DNA of 64,000 bases from Rhodococcoides fascians A25f (GTDB taxonomy: Bacteria; Actinomycetota; Actinomycetes; Mycobacteriales; Mycobacteriaceae): positions 2,883,501 to 2,947,500 of the forward strand of contig NZ_CP049744.1 in NCBI RefSeq assembly GCF_000760935.2, read 5' to 3'. Made by a program: the position numbers and the translations under genes. A model generated the notes under the pieces. That model worked only from the letters and a program-made list of their open reading frames with translations. It ran no database searches and was not told the origin of the DNA. Below are positions 56,859 to 64,000 of the stretch, in pieces. Within the stretch, counting starts at the first letter, position 1; each line of letters opens with the position of its first letter.

Positions 56859-57115
56859 ACGCACACGAGAGTTCGACACCGGGCCGAGCCAAGATGCCCG
56901 TCGGCTGGGAAGTGTCCCCATCCGACGACTGGGAGTACGTTCCGCTGCGGCTGCCCCCGGACGTCACTCGGGTCACGGCGTCGATGAGGCTCGCGATCCA
57001 AGCGGAGTTCGGCGGCTGGGAGCTGTCGCGGGTTCGCCTGTACACCGACGGCAGCCGGCGTGTTCTGCTCAAGCGGAAGAAGACTGCGCATCACATCCCG
57101 GAACCCGGAATCTGA
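56855..57115 (+). CDS. DUF5703 family small protein
   Basis: An 86-residue soluble protein. Conserved parts are SDDWEYVPLRLPPDVTR and EFGGWELSRVRLYTDGSRRVLLKRK. Function unknown; it is common in actinobacteria between the lppL and pyrD genes. GTG 56855 overlaps the lppL stop and has AAGGAGG 5 nt upstream, so it is made from the lppL transcript. Confidence 0.82.
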   Translation: MNAHESSTPGRAKMPVGWEVSPSDDWEYVPLRLPPDVTRVTASMRLAIQAEFGGWELSRVRLYTDGSRRVLLKRKKTAHHIPEPGI

Positions 57116-57196
57116 TCGTCACAGCAGTACCGTTCGACCGCAGTGGAAGTTCTACCTCAGCATGTCTACCGAGCCTTATCGATCGGAAAGAAGACC

Positions 57197-58279
57197 GTGG
57201 GAGACCGTCTGTACCGCGCCCTGTTGCGCCTGATGTTCCTCGTGCCACCGGAGCGGATACACCATCTTGCTTTCGGTGTGCTCCGTGCGGTGGCAGTCGT
57301 TCCGCCGCTTCGCTTCCTGGCCGAGAAGACGTTCGTGGCCGACGACCCGCGCCTGCGCTCGACGGTGTTCGGCGTCGACTTCCCAGCTCCGCTGGGCCTC
57401 GCGGCCGGCTTCGACAAGAACGCCGACGGCATCGACAACTGGGAACCCATCGGGTTCGGGTTCGCCGAGATCGGCACCGTGACGGCGCAGGGACAACCGG
57501 GTAATCCGACGCCTCGATTGTTTCGGTTGCCCCTCGACCGCGCCATCGTCAACCGCATGGGATTCAACAACCACGGCGCAGAACATGCCGCCCAGCGATT
57601 GCGCTCGAGGCGCACCCGGATCCCGATCGGTGCCAACATCGGCAAGACGAAGATCGTAGAACCCGCCGATGCTGCTGCGGACTACACCGCCAGCGCTCGT
57701 TTGCTGGGGCCGCTGGCGGATTTTGTCGTGGTCAACGTGAGCTCACCGAACACCCCGGGGCTCCGCGACCTGCAGGCCGTCGAATCACTGCGCCCGATCC
57801 TGGCGGCGGTGCAGTCGGTGGTGTCCGTGCCGGTGCTGGTCAAGATTGCCCCTGACCTCTCCGACGAGGATATCGATGCCGTGGCCGACCTGGCCGTCGA
57901 ACTCGGTCTCGACGGCATCGTGGCCACCAATACGACGATCTCGCGCGCGAACCTGCGCAGCGATGTGGAACTGGTTGCCGAAATGGGAGCTGGAGGCCTG
58001 TCCGGCGCACCGCTGGCAGAGCGGTCACTCGAGGTGCTGCGTCGTCTCTACCGCCGAGTGGGTAGCCAGCTGACGTTGATCTCGGTCGGGGGAATCGAGA
58101 CCGAGGCGCAGGCCTGGGAGCGCATCACCGCAGGCGCTTCCTTGGTGCAGGGCTATACGGGCTTCATCTACGGCGGCCCGCTGTGGATCAAGGGCATTCA
58201 TCGGGGACTGTCGGCGCGCCTGGAACAGAACGGGTTCGCCACGATCGCCGACGCCGTGGGTTCGGCGAACAGGCCCTGA
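57197..58279 (+). CDS. pyrD: Dihydroorotate dehydrogenase (quinone) PyrD
   Basis: Class 2, membrane-bound enzyme of pyrimidine synthesis that passes electrons to quinone. The 360-residue product has the N-terminal membrane helix pair ([22 protein letters not shown]), [17 protein letters not shown], the catalytic-loop [27 protein letters not shown] and FMN-binding [11 protein letters not shown] 57197 is chosen because relatives start just before this helix and GGAAAGAAG precedes it; GTG 57143 would add 18 residues. A TACCGT at 57128-57133 may be its -10 box. A strong palindrome follows the stop. Confidence 0.94.
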   Translation: MGDRLYRALLRLMFLVPPERIHHLAFGVLRAVAVVPPLRFLAEKTFVADDPRLRSTVFGVDFPAPLGLAAGFDKNADGIDNWEPIGFGFAEIGTVTAQGQPGNPTPRLFRLPLDRAIVNRMGFNNHGAEHAAQRLRSRRTRIPIGANIGKTKIVEPADAAADYTASARLLGPLADFVVVNVSSPNTPGLRDLQAVESLRPILAAVQSVVSVPVLVKIAPDLSDEDIDAVADLAVELGLDGIVATNTTISRANLRSDVELVAEMGAGGLSGAPLAERSLEVLRRLYRRVGSQLTLISVGGIETEAQAWERITAGASLVQGYTGFIYGGPLWIKGIHRGLSARLEQNGFATIADAVGSANRP

Positions 58280-58286
58280 TCCCCTT

Positions 58287-58326
58287 GTGCGCGTTTTGCG
58301 TAGCTGGAGCTACGCAAAACGCGCAC
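58287..58326. terminator. 40-bp perfect inverted repeat, two-way terminator between pyrD and the PEBP gene
   Basis: Arms of 19 bases (GTGCGCGTTTTGCGTAGCT at 58287-58305 and its exact complement at 58308-58326) around GG. It fits exactly in the 60-bp gap between convergent genes. No T-tract follows. The arm contains TTTT/AAAA in otherwise GC-rich DNA, which suggests a dispersed repeat family as well as a terminator. Confidence 0.7.
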
Positions 58327-58339
58327 GACAGGGCCGAGG

Positions 58340-58867
58340 TCAGGCCTCGTACGTGCCGGTGATGACCGCACGCCCGATGGCGTGCGAGAACAGATTGAAG
58401 CCGAGGTAGGCCGGGGTGGCCGTCTCGTCCACTTCGAGTCGCTCGACGTCCACCGCATGGACGGCGATGAAGTACCGGTGCGGACCATGACCGGCCGGCG
58501 GAGCCGCACCGATGTAGCGGAACAGGCCCGCGTCGTTCTTCAGCGTCACCGCGGTGCTGGGCACTCCGGTGCCGCCGTCGTCGCCTGCGCCCGACACCAG
58601 TGACGTCGTCTCGACGGGGATGTTCGCCACTGCCCAGTGCCAGAATCCGGACGCAGTAGGAGCGTCGGGATCGTAGACGGTGACAGCGAAGCTCTTGGTT
58701 CCCTCGGGAAAGCCGGACCAGGACAGCTGCGGAGAGTTGTCGTGCCCACCGGCTCCCATGATTCCGCTGACCTGCTGAGCGGCCAACGCCTGGCCGTCCT
58801 CGACGTCCTCGGACGTCAACTCGAAGGACGGGAGGTCCGGAAGCGAGTCGTATGGGTTGTACGCCAC
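58340..58867 (-). CDS. PEBP family protein (YbhB/YbcL type, Rv2140c-like)
   Basis: A 175-residue phosphatidylethanolamine-binding-like protein. It has the family's pocket motifs: [19 protein letters not shown] and [13 protein letters not shown], and [11 protein letters not shown] at the start. Bacterial members are of unclear role; some bind lipids or act as inhibitors. GTG 58867 has AAAGGA 7 nt upstream. It lies 16 bp after the M20 peptidase gene in the same direction. Confidence 0.92.
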   Translation of the reverse strand: MAYNPYDSLPDLPSFELTSEDVEDGQALAAQQVSGIMGAGGHDNSPQLSWSGFPEGTKSFAVTVYDPDAPTASGFWHWAVANIPVETTSLVSGAGDDGGTGVPSTAVTLKNDAGLFRYIGAAPPAGHGPHRYFIAVHAVDVERLEVDETATPAYLGFNLFSHAIGRAVITGTYEA

Positions 58868-58883
58868 GATGGTTCCTTTCGTG

Positions 58884-60254
58884 TCAGCTGTGCATCAAGA
58901 AGTGTTCCAGTACCTGTGTACCGAACTCCAACGACTCCACGGGTACTCGTTCGTCGATGCCGTGAAACAACGCCGCGAAATCGAGCTCCGGCGGCAGCTT
59001 CAACGGAGCGAAGCCGAAGCAACGAATCCCGATGCGCGCGAACGCCTTTGCATCGGTACCCCCGGACAGCATGTACGGAACAGTTCGGCCGTTCGGATCG
59101 TGCGCGAGGACGGCCTCGTTCATCGCATCGACGAGGTCACCGTCGAACGTGGTCTCGTAGGGTTCGAGCTTGGTGATCCATTCCCGTTCGACATTGGGGC
59201 CGATCAACTCGTCGACCTCCTTCTCGAAGGCCGCCTGCCGCCCGGGCAGCACCCGGCAATCCACTACCGCCGTCGCGGTCTGCGGAATCACGTTGGCCTT
59301 GTATCCGGCCGAGAGCATCGTGGGATTCGCGGTGTCACGCAGGGTTGCTCCGACGATGCGCGCGATGCTGCCGAGTTTGAGCAGGGTGCCGTCGATATCC
59401 GGCGAGGTGGGGTCGAAGTCGAGGCCGGACTCCTCGGAGACCGCGTGCAGGAACTGCGACACCGATTCGGTGAGGACCAACGGAAACGTGTGATTGCCGA
59501 GTTTGGCGACGGCCTCGGCCAGATACGTCACGGCGTTGTCGTCGTGCAGGAACGATCCGTGGCCGGCGCGGGCCTTGGCGGTGAGCCGCATCCACGCCAG
59601 GCTCTTCTCCGCCGTCTCGACCATGTAGAGCCGCTTCTCGGTGCCGTCCGGCCGAGCGACGGTCAGTGAGAATCCACCGACTTCGCCGACTGCCTCGGTG
59701 ACGCCCTCGAACAGGTCGGGTCGATTGTCGACCAGCCAATGCGATCCGTACTTGCCACCCGCCTCCTCGTCGGCGAGGAACGCGAAGAGGATGTCGCGCG
59801 GCGGCACGGTTCCGTTCGATTTGAATTGCCGGGCCAGCGCAAGGGCCATACCGACCATGTCCTTCATGTCGACCGCACCACGACCCCACACGTACCCGTC
59901 CTCGACGGCGCCGGAGAACGGGTGCACGCTCCAATCGGCCGGCTCGGCCGGCACGACGTCCAGGTGGCCGTGGACCAGTAGGGCACCGCGCGAGGAGTCC
60001 GCTCCGCGCAACCAGGCGAACACGTTGCCACGGCCGGGAGCACCGGATTCGACGTACTCGGTCTCGTACCCCACCTCCTCGAGCTTGTTCGCCACCCACT
60101 CGGCGCATTCCTTCTCGCCGACCGTGGTCTCGAGTTCTCCGGTGTTCGACGTATCGAATCGAATGAGGGAACTGACCAGATCCACGACTTCGTCGAGGGC
60201 GACGGTGGGGTTGTCGGTGGTGCGATGTCCGGGGTTGCTCACTTCGTTGGGCAC
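58884..60254 (-). CDS. M20-family metallopeptidase (Rv2141c-like)
   Basis: A 456-residue di-zinc hydrolase of the M20/M25/M40 group. Metal ligands are in [12 protein letters not shown] (H and D), [12 protein letters not shown] (bridging D), [14 protein letters not shown] (catalytic E and ligand E), with the last His in the C-terminal part. A dimerisation domain (about 230-355) is inserted. Substrates may be peptides or acylated amino acids; not known. GTG 60254 has AGGAAC 5 nt upstream; the M. tuberculosis protein is 448 residues, in agreement. It shares an upstream region with the divergent tRNA-Leu. Confidence 0.9.
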   Translation of the reverse strand: MPNEVSNPGHRTTDNPTVALDEVVDLVSSLIRFDTSNTGELETTVGEKECAEWVANKLEEVGYETEYVESGAPGRGNVFAWLRGADSSRGALLVHGHLDVVPAEPADWSVHPFSGAVEDGYVWGRGAVDMKDMVGMALALARQFKSNGTVPPRDILFAFLADEEAGGKYGSHWLVDNRPDLFEGVTEAVGEVGGFSLTVARPDGTEKRLYMVETAEKSLAWMRLTAKARAGHGSFLHDDNAVTYLAEAVAKLGNHTFPLVLTESVSQFLHAVSEESGLDFDPTSPDIDGTLLKLGSIARIVGATLRDTANPTMLSAGYKANVIPQTATAVVDCRVLPGRQAAFEKEVDELIGPNVEREWITKLEPYETTFDGDLVDAMNEAVLAHDPNGRTVPYMLSGGTDAKAFARIGIRCFGFAPLKLPPELDFAALFHGIDERVPVESLEFGTQVLEHFLMHS

Positions 60255-60329
60255 ACCGTTGTTCCTACCACCAGAATCCGCTGTGGGCACCACCGGCGAA
60301 CGCCTTCGGACATGAACTGACGTGCGGAT

Positions 60330-60359
60330 TTGGGTTATCGGGAACCCGTCGGATAATCT
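60330..60359 (+). promoter_or_regulatory. Promoter of tRNA-Leu
   Basis: TTGGGT (60330-60335) and TAATCT (60354-60359; overlapping GATAAT) are 18 bases apart, about 62 bp before the tRNA. It is the best-scoring promoter by eye in the gap to the M20 gene. Confidence 0.45.
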
Positions 60360-60421
60360 AACGCAGCGCACAGCGGCCGGTTGTGAATGCAAGGTTGAAA
60401 CGTGCGACACCAGTCGCGCTG

Positions 60422-60507
60422 GTCCGAGTGGCGGAATGGCAGACGCGCTAGCTTGAGGTGCTAGTGTCCTATTAACGGACGTGGGGGTTCAAGTCCCCCC
60501 TCGGACA
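60422..60507 (+). tRNA. leuT: tRNA-Leu (anticodon GAG)
   Basis: An 86-nt class II tRNA. Acceptor arms GTCCGAG and CTCGGAC pair fully; the anticodon stem CTAGC/GCTAG encloses TTGAGGT with anticodon GAG, reading CUC and CUU. The long variable arm has GTCC/GGAC, and the T arm is GGGGG-TTCAAGT-CCCCC. The discriminator base is A (60507) and CCA is not encoded. It is followed 61 bp later by a terminator. The symbol is a general name. Confidence 0.96.
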
Positions 60508-60568
60508 CCGTCTGAAAGATGTAGGCAGACAAAGATTTTCAAAGATCTGAGTTGAGACAGACGAAACG

Positions 60569-60599
60569 GACCCTGATTCTTCGGAATCGGGGTCTTTTT
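60569..60599 (+). terminator. Intrinsic terminator after tRNA-Leu
   Basis: Stem GACCCTGATTC and GAATCGGGGTC (one G-T pair) with loop TTCG, followed by TTTTT. This is a textbook Rho-independent terminator, rare in such GC-rich DNA. It ends the tRNA transcript before the SDR-like gene. Confidence 0.88.
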
Positions 60600-60652
60600 C
60601 GTTCTCCACTCGCCTCGTTCGGCTCGACCGGGCAGATGCTAGGAGATTGACG

Positions 60653-62113
60653 ATGGACTCGATCGACCCCACCGATCTGGAGACGTGCCTACGGGTGCTG
60701 CAGCAGGCCGCCGAATTGGACAAGAATCATCCTGATTCCATTGCCGTTCAACGTGCCTCCGGCGCCATGTTCAAAGATCTCAAGCGTGCCCGACGCGTCG
60801 CCGCGCGTAATGCCGTCAATGCCGCCGACCGTGCCGTCGTCGCTGCAACCGCAACCGGATCGCCGGACCGCATCGACGACGAGACTGCGGGTCTTTCGCT
60901 CACCTCGCGCGCCGAGGGCGACATCGCGGGCACGCTGATCAAGGCTCGCCCCTGCTACATCTGCAAGCAGCGCTACACCGATGTCGACTCGTTCTACCAC
61001 CAGCTGTGCCCGGAGTGCGCGGCGCTCAATCGCGGTAAGCGCAACGCGCGGACGAACCTGTCCGGACGACGCGCGTTGTTGACCGGAGGTCGGGCGAAGA
61101 TCGGGATGTACATCGCGCTTCGACTGCTTCGGGACGGTGCACACACGACCATCACCACCCGCTTCCCCAACGATGCGGTTCGGCGATTCGCCGCGATGGA
61201 CGACAGCGACCAGTGGCTGCATCGTCTTCGCGTCGTCGGGATCGATTTGCGTGATCCGGCTCAGGTTGTGGCCCTTGCCGATTCGGTTGCGGCGGAGGGA
61301 CCGCTGGACATTCTGATCAACAATGCCGCACAGACCGTCAAGCGCTCCCCCGGTTCGTACAGCGCACTGGCCGACGCCGAGGCCGAGCCTCTGCCGGCCG
61401 CCTTGGCCGACGGGGCGGGCCCGGAGCGCATCACGTTCGGCAAGACCAGTGATGCCCACCCTGCGTCGCTCGCGAGTTCGCTGCCGGCAACGGCGCTCGG
61501 CGGGCAGCCGGCCGCAGTACTGAGTGCGGACGACGTGGCCTCGCTCGCCATGGTCGCGGGCTCGGTGACGGCCGAGCGAATCGAGAGTGGGCTCGCTATC
61601 GATGCAGGCGGTCTGGTGCCCGACCTGGCCGAAACGAACAGCTGGATCCACACCGTCGAGCAGGTCGACCCGGTCGAGTTGCTCGAAGTGCAGCTGTGCA
61701 ATTCCGTTGCCCCGTTCATTCTCGTGTCGCGTCTGCGTCCGGCAATGGAAGCCTCGGATGCGCGACGCAAGTACGTCGTCAACGTCTCGGCGATGGAGGG
61801 CCAGTTCGGACGCGCATACAAGGGCCCCGGACACCCGCACACCAACATGGCCAAGGCCGCGCTGAACATGCTGACGCGGACCAGCGCGAAGGAGATGCTC
61901 GAGAGCGGAATTCTGATGACCGCCGTCGACACCGGCTGGATCACCGACGAGCGCCCGCACCCCACCAAGATGCGGCTGGCCGACGAAGGATTCCACGCTC
62001 CGCTCGACCTGGTGGACGGTGCGGCTCGGGTGTACGACCCGATCGTGCAGGGAGAGCTCGGACACGATCTGTACGGCTCCTTCCTCAAGGACTACCAACC
62101 GTCTCCGTGGTGA
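60653..62113 (+). CDS. SDR-like protein with N-terminal zinc ribbon and altered active site
   Basis: A 486-residue protein. The N-terminal ~100 residues are helical, then a four-cysteine ribbon (CYICKQRY and LCPEC, about 101-123), then an SDR domain. The SDR part has LLTGGRAKIG in place of TGxxxGIG (Lys at the second Gly), ILINNAAQTVKRSPGSY, an extra ~90-residue segment (about 235-340), the Ser in VNVSAMEGQF, and HTNMAKAA where Y-x3-K is expected, so the catalytic Tyr is replaced by Thr. Activity is doubtful or unusual. ATG 60653 has AGGAGA 6 nt upstream. Role unknown. Confidence 0.82.
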   Translation: MDSIDPTDLETCLRVLQQAAELDKNHPDSIAVQRASGAMFKDLKRARRVAARNAVNAADRAVVAATATGSPDRIDDETAGLSLTSRAEGDIAGTLIKARPCYICKQRYTDVDSFYHQLCPECAALNRGKRNARTNLSGRRALLTGGRAKIGMYIALRLLRDGAHTTITTRFPNDAVRRFAAMDDSDQWLHRLRVVGIDLRDPAQVVALADSVAAEGPLDILINNAAQTVKRSPGSYSALADAEAEPLPAALADGAGPERITFGKTSDAHPASLASSLPATALGGQPAAVLSADDVASLAMVAGSVTAERIESGLAIDAGGLVPDLAETNSWIHTVEQVDPVELLEVQLCNSVAPFILVSRLRPAMEASDARRKYVVNVSAMEGQFGRAYKGPGHPHTNMAKAALNMLTRTSAKEMLESGILMTAVDTGWITDERPHPTKMRLADEGFHAPLDLVDGAARVYDPIVQGELGHDLYGSFLKDYQPSPW

Positions 62114-62236
62114 GTCGGCCTTCGACTGCGGAGTAATTTCGGTGTGCGTGCCCCAGGGCGAAGACGGGCTGCGATACTCGAAAAGCCGTTACGTGTGAGC
62201 GATCGGCCCTTCTTCACGCACCGATAGGCGGTCACC

Positions 62237-63733
62237 ATGGGCGAGGACGTCGAGCGTCGCAAGTTCACCAGGCAGGATCGACACGAGTTTCGTCAGAAAG
62301 TTCAGGACTGTCTCGACGCCTTGGCGATCATGCTGGCCGACGAGACCTTCCACGTCGGTGAGCCGCAGATCGGTATGGAGATCGAGCTCAATCTCGTCGA
62401 CGACGACATGGCACCTTCGATGGCCAACGCCGCCGTGCTCGACGCCATCGCCGACCCCGACTACCAAACCGAACTCGGCCAGTTCAACATCGAGATCAAC
62501 GTCGATCCTCGGCCGTTGCGTGGTGCCTCCATCGCAGAACTGGAAGAGGACCTGCGGCGCTCGCTGAACGCAGCGGACGAACGCGCCCGCACCTCGGGTA
62601 GCCGTCTCGCCATGATCGGCATGCTCCCGACCTTGGACGAAGAACACTTTCAGCACCGCTGGCTGTCGGCCAATCCTCGCTACGACCTGCTCAACCAACA
62701 GATATTCGCCGCAAGAGGCGAGGACATCGAACTGAAGATCGGTGGTGTTCGACTGCCCGGTGCCGCCGCTACCGAGGACCTGGACATCGTCACCGACACC
62801 ATCCTTCCCGAGGCGGCGTGCACCTCCGTTCAGTTGCATCTGCAGGTCGCGCCCGACGAGTTCGCGTCGTATTGGAATGCGGCGCAAGCACTCTCGGGAG
62901 TTCAGGTGGCCCTTGCCGCCAACTCGCCGTTCTTCGCCGGCCGCGCGCTGTGGCACGAAACTCGCATCCCGCTGTTCGAGCAGGCCACCGATACCCGCCC
63001 CCAGGAGCTGAAGAATCAGGGTGTTCGGCCACGGGTGTGGTTCGGCGAACGATGGATCACGTCGATCTTCGATCTGTTCGAGGAGAATTCGCGCTACTTC
63101 CCGGCGTTGCTGCCCGTCTGCAGCGACGAGGACCCCAAGGCTGCGCTGGCCGAGGGAAAGACGCCGTCGCTGGCCGAGCTGCGCATGCACAACGGAACCG
63201 TCTACCGGTGGAACCGACCGATCTACGACCGGTCCGGCGACGGTCACCACATCCGGCTCGAGAACCGCGTCCTCCCGGCCGGACCTTCGGTGGTGGACAC
63301 CCTTGCCGACGCCGCGTTCTACTACGGCACGGTGCGAGCACTGGCGGATGCCGATCGACCGTTGTGGTCGCAGATGTCGTTCGACGCTGCGGAGGAGAAC
63401 GTGCACTCCGCCGCACGCGGCGGCTTCGATTCGATGCTGTACTGGCCCGAGGTCGGCTGGGTCAGTCCACAGGAACTGGTGTTGCGTCGACTGCTGCCGA
63501 TGGCCGATGCCGGATTGGCCGCCTACGGCGTGGACACGGCCGTGCGCGACCGGTACCTCGGCGTGATCGAAGCGCGGTGCCTGGCGAAGCAGTCCGGGTC
63601 GGTCTGGCAGCGAAATTCGGTCGTCGCCCGCGAACGTGCAGGCGACAAGCGGGATCGAGCCCTCGCCGGAATGCTGGGCGACTACGTCACGCAGATGAAC
63701 TCCGGAGAGCCCGTACACACCTGGACCAACTGA
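62237..63733 (+). CDS. Glutamate-cysteine-ligase-like protein (GCS2 family)
   Basis: A 498-residue ATP-dependent carboxylate-amine ligase of the GCS2 family. It has GEPQIGMEIELNLVDDDM near residue 40, where the Glu residues bind Mg-ATP, then QFNIEINVDPRPL, and the later HIRLENRVLPAGPS and SPFFAGR. Mycothiol makers normally lack glutathione, so a true glutathione role is doubtful; ergothioneine (EgtA-like) or another gamma-glutamyl product is possible. A near -10 box TAGGCG ends 6 nt before ATG 62237. The 123 bp upstream hold no gene. Confidence 0.78.
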   Translation: MGEDVERRKFTRQDRHEFRQKVQDCLDALAIMLADETFHVGEPQIGMEIELNLVDDDMAPSMANAAVLDAIADPDYQTELGQFNIEINVDPRPLRGASIAELEEDLRRSLNAADERARTSGSRLAMIGMLPTLDEEHFQHRWLSANPRYDLLNQQIFAARGEDIELKIGGVRLPGAAATEDLDIVTDTILPEAACTSVQLHLQVAPDEFASYWNAAQALSGVQVALAANSPFFAGRALWHETRIPLFEQATDTRPQELKNQGVRPRVWFGERWITSIFDLFEENSRYFPALLPVCSDEDPKAALAEGKTPSLAELRMHNGTVYRWNRPIYDRSGDGHHIRLENRVLPAGPSVVDTLADAAFYYGTVRALADADRPLWSQMSFDAAEENVHSAARGGFDSMLYWPEVGWVSPQELVLRRLLPMADAGLAAYGVDTAVRDRYLGVIEARCLAKQSGSVWQRNSVVARERAGDKRDRALAGMLGDYVTQMNSGEPVHTWTN

Positions 63734-63763
63734 CGGCGCTTCGACTCGGTGCGGCAACCGCGT

Positions 63764-63769
63764 TAGTGT
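63764..63769 (+). promoter_or_regulatory. -10 box (TAGTGT) for the last gene
   Basis: TAGTGT ends 7 nt before ATG 63777, again the leaderless spacing. Confidence 0.4.
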
Positions 63770-63776
63770 CGCTGCT

Positions 63777-64000
63777 ATGAACTCGCCTGCTTCGGACTCG
63801 ACCATCGGCCCCGATCGCACCTACGACATCGTCGTCTACGGAGCCACCGGCTTCGTCGGGAAACTGACGGCGAAGTACCTTGCCGAGCACGCTCCGGCCG
63901 GCACACGCATCGCTCTGGCCGGTCGTTCGACCGCACGGGTACACGCTGCGCAGAAGGAACTCGGACCGAAGGCCGCACACTGGTCCGCACTCGAGGCCGA
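63777..64000 (+). CDS. Saccharopine-dehydrogenase-like / trans-acting enoyl reductase protein (3' truncated by window edge)
   Basis: Only the first ~74 residues are in the window. They begin MNSPASDSTIGPDRTYDIVVYGATGFVGKLTAKYLAEH, with the Rossmann loop YGATGFVG of the saccharopine dehydrogenase NADP-binding family, followed by RIALAGRS after strand 2. Mycobacterial members act as trans-acting enoyl reductases in lipid synthesis; whether that holds here cannot be seen from the fragment. The start is the first ATG after the -10 box. Confidence 0.82.
   Translation, partial: MNSPASDSTIGPDRTYDIVVYGATGFVGKLTAKYLAEHAPAGTRIALAGRSTARVHAAQKELGPKAAHWSALEA

Noticed and set aside
60422..60652. tRNA-Leu as an integration site for a mobile element
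   Set aside because: No integrase, no repeat of the tRNA 3' end and no change of gene character downstream; a normal terminator follows.

Overview
The window is high-GC DNA from a mycolic-acid actinobacterium, most likely Rhodococcus or a close relative. The evidence is a complete Pup-proteasome system, mycothiol synthesis (mshC), an F420-type reductase, WYL regulators pafB and pafC, and a gene order that follows the Mycobacterium tuberculosis Rv2064-Rv2141c block from memory. The 65-residue PrcB propeptide matches that known from Rhodococcus. The genus assignment is inference.

Left part (1-9.8 kb): aerobic cobalamin genes (cobG end, cobH, a cobI-cobJ fusion, then cobK and cobL on the other strand), an SDR, an F420-type reductase, an M24 peptidase with a small nucleotidyltransferase, a 5'-3' exonuclease and a repeat-rich DUF4333 membrane protein. 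cobM is not where the tuberculosis order would put it.

Proteasome region (9.9-26.3 kb): pafA-pafB-pafC-tatA-tatC-helY on the minus strand, a PAP2/diacylglycerol-kinase fusion, then mpa, dop and pup-prcB-prcA. An iron-box-like palindrome lies between mpa and the lipoprotein gene lppK. trmI and a RecB-like nuclease follow.

Middle (26.4-38.4 kb): two hotdog thioesterases, hisG, hisE, a HAD phosphatase, B12-dependent metH (a consumer of the cobalamin made by the first cluster), a PAC2 protein, and a nitrite reductase operon (small unknown gene, nirB, nirD).

Accessory block (38.4-46.8 kb): four tightly packed genes that match a type II Wadjet (JetABCD) SMC-nuclease anti-plasmid system. With nirBD they sit where the conserved order breaks between the PAC2 gene and mshC.

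Right part (46.8-64 kb): mshC with three actinobacterial companion genes (SCO1664-like, DUF3090, histidine phosphatase), uppP, an aldo/keto-reductase-like protein missing catalytic residues, an iron-box-linked heme/siderophore ABC transporter (hmuTUV-like), lppL, pyrD, a PEBP protein and an M20 peptidase. Then come tRNA-Leu(GAG), a zinc-ribbon SDR-like protein, a GCS2-family ligase and a truncated saccharopine-dehydrogenase-like gene.

A recurring signal is a TANNNT -10 box ending 6-7 nt before the start codon, which suggests many leaderless transcripts and helped to choose starts. No gene-free stretch exceeds 300 bases; the longest is 51129-51387 (259 bp).
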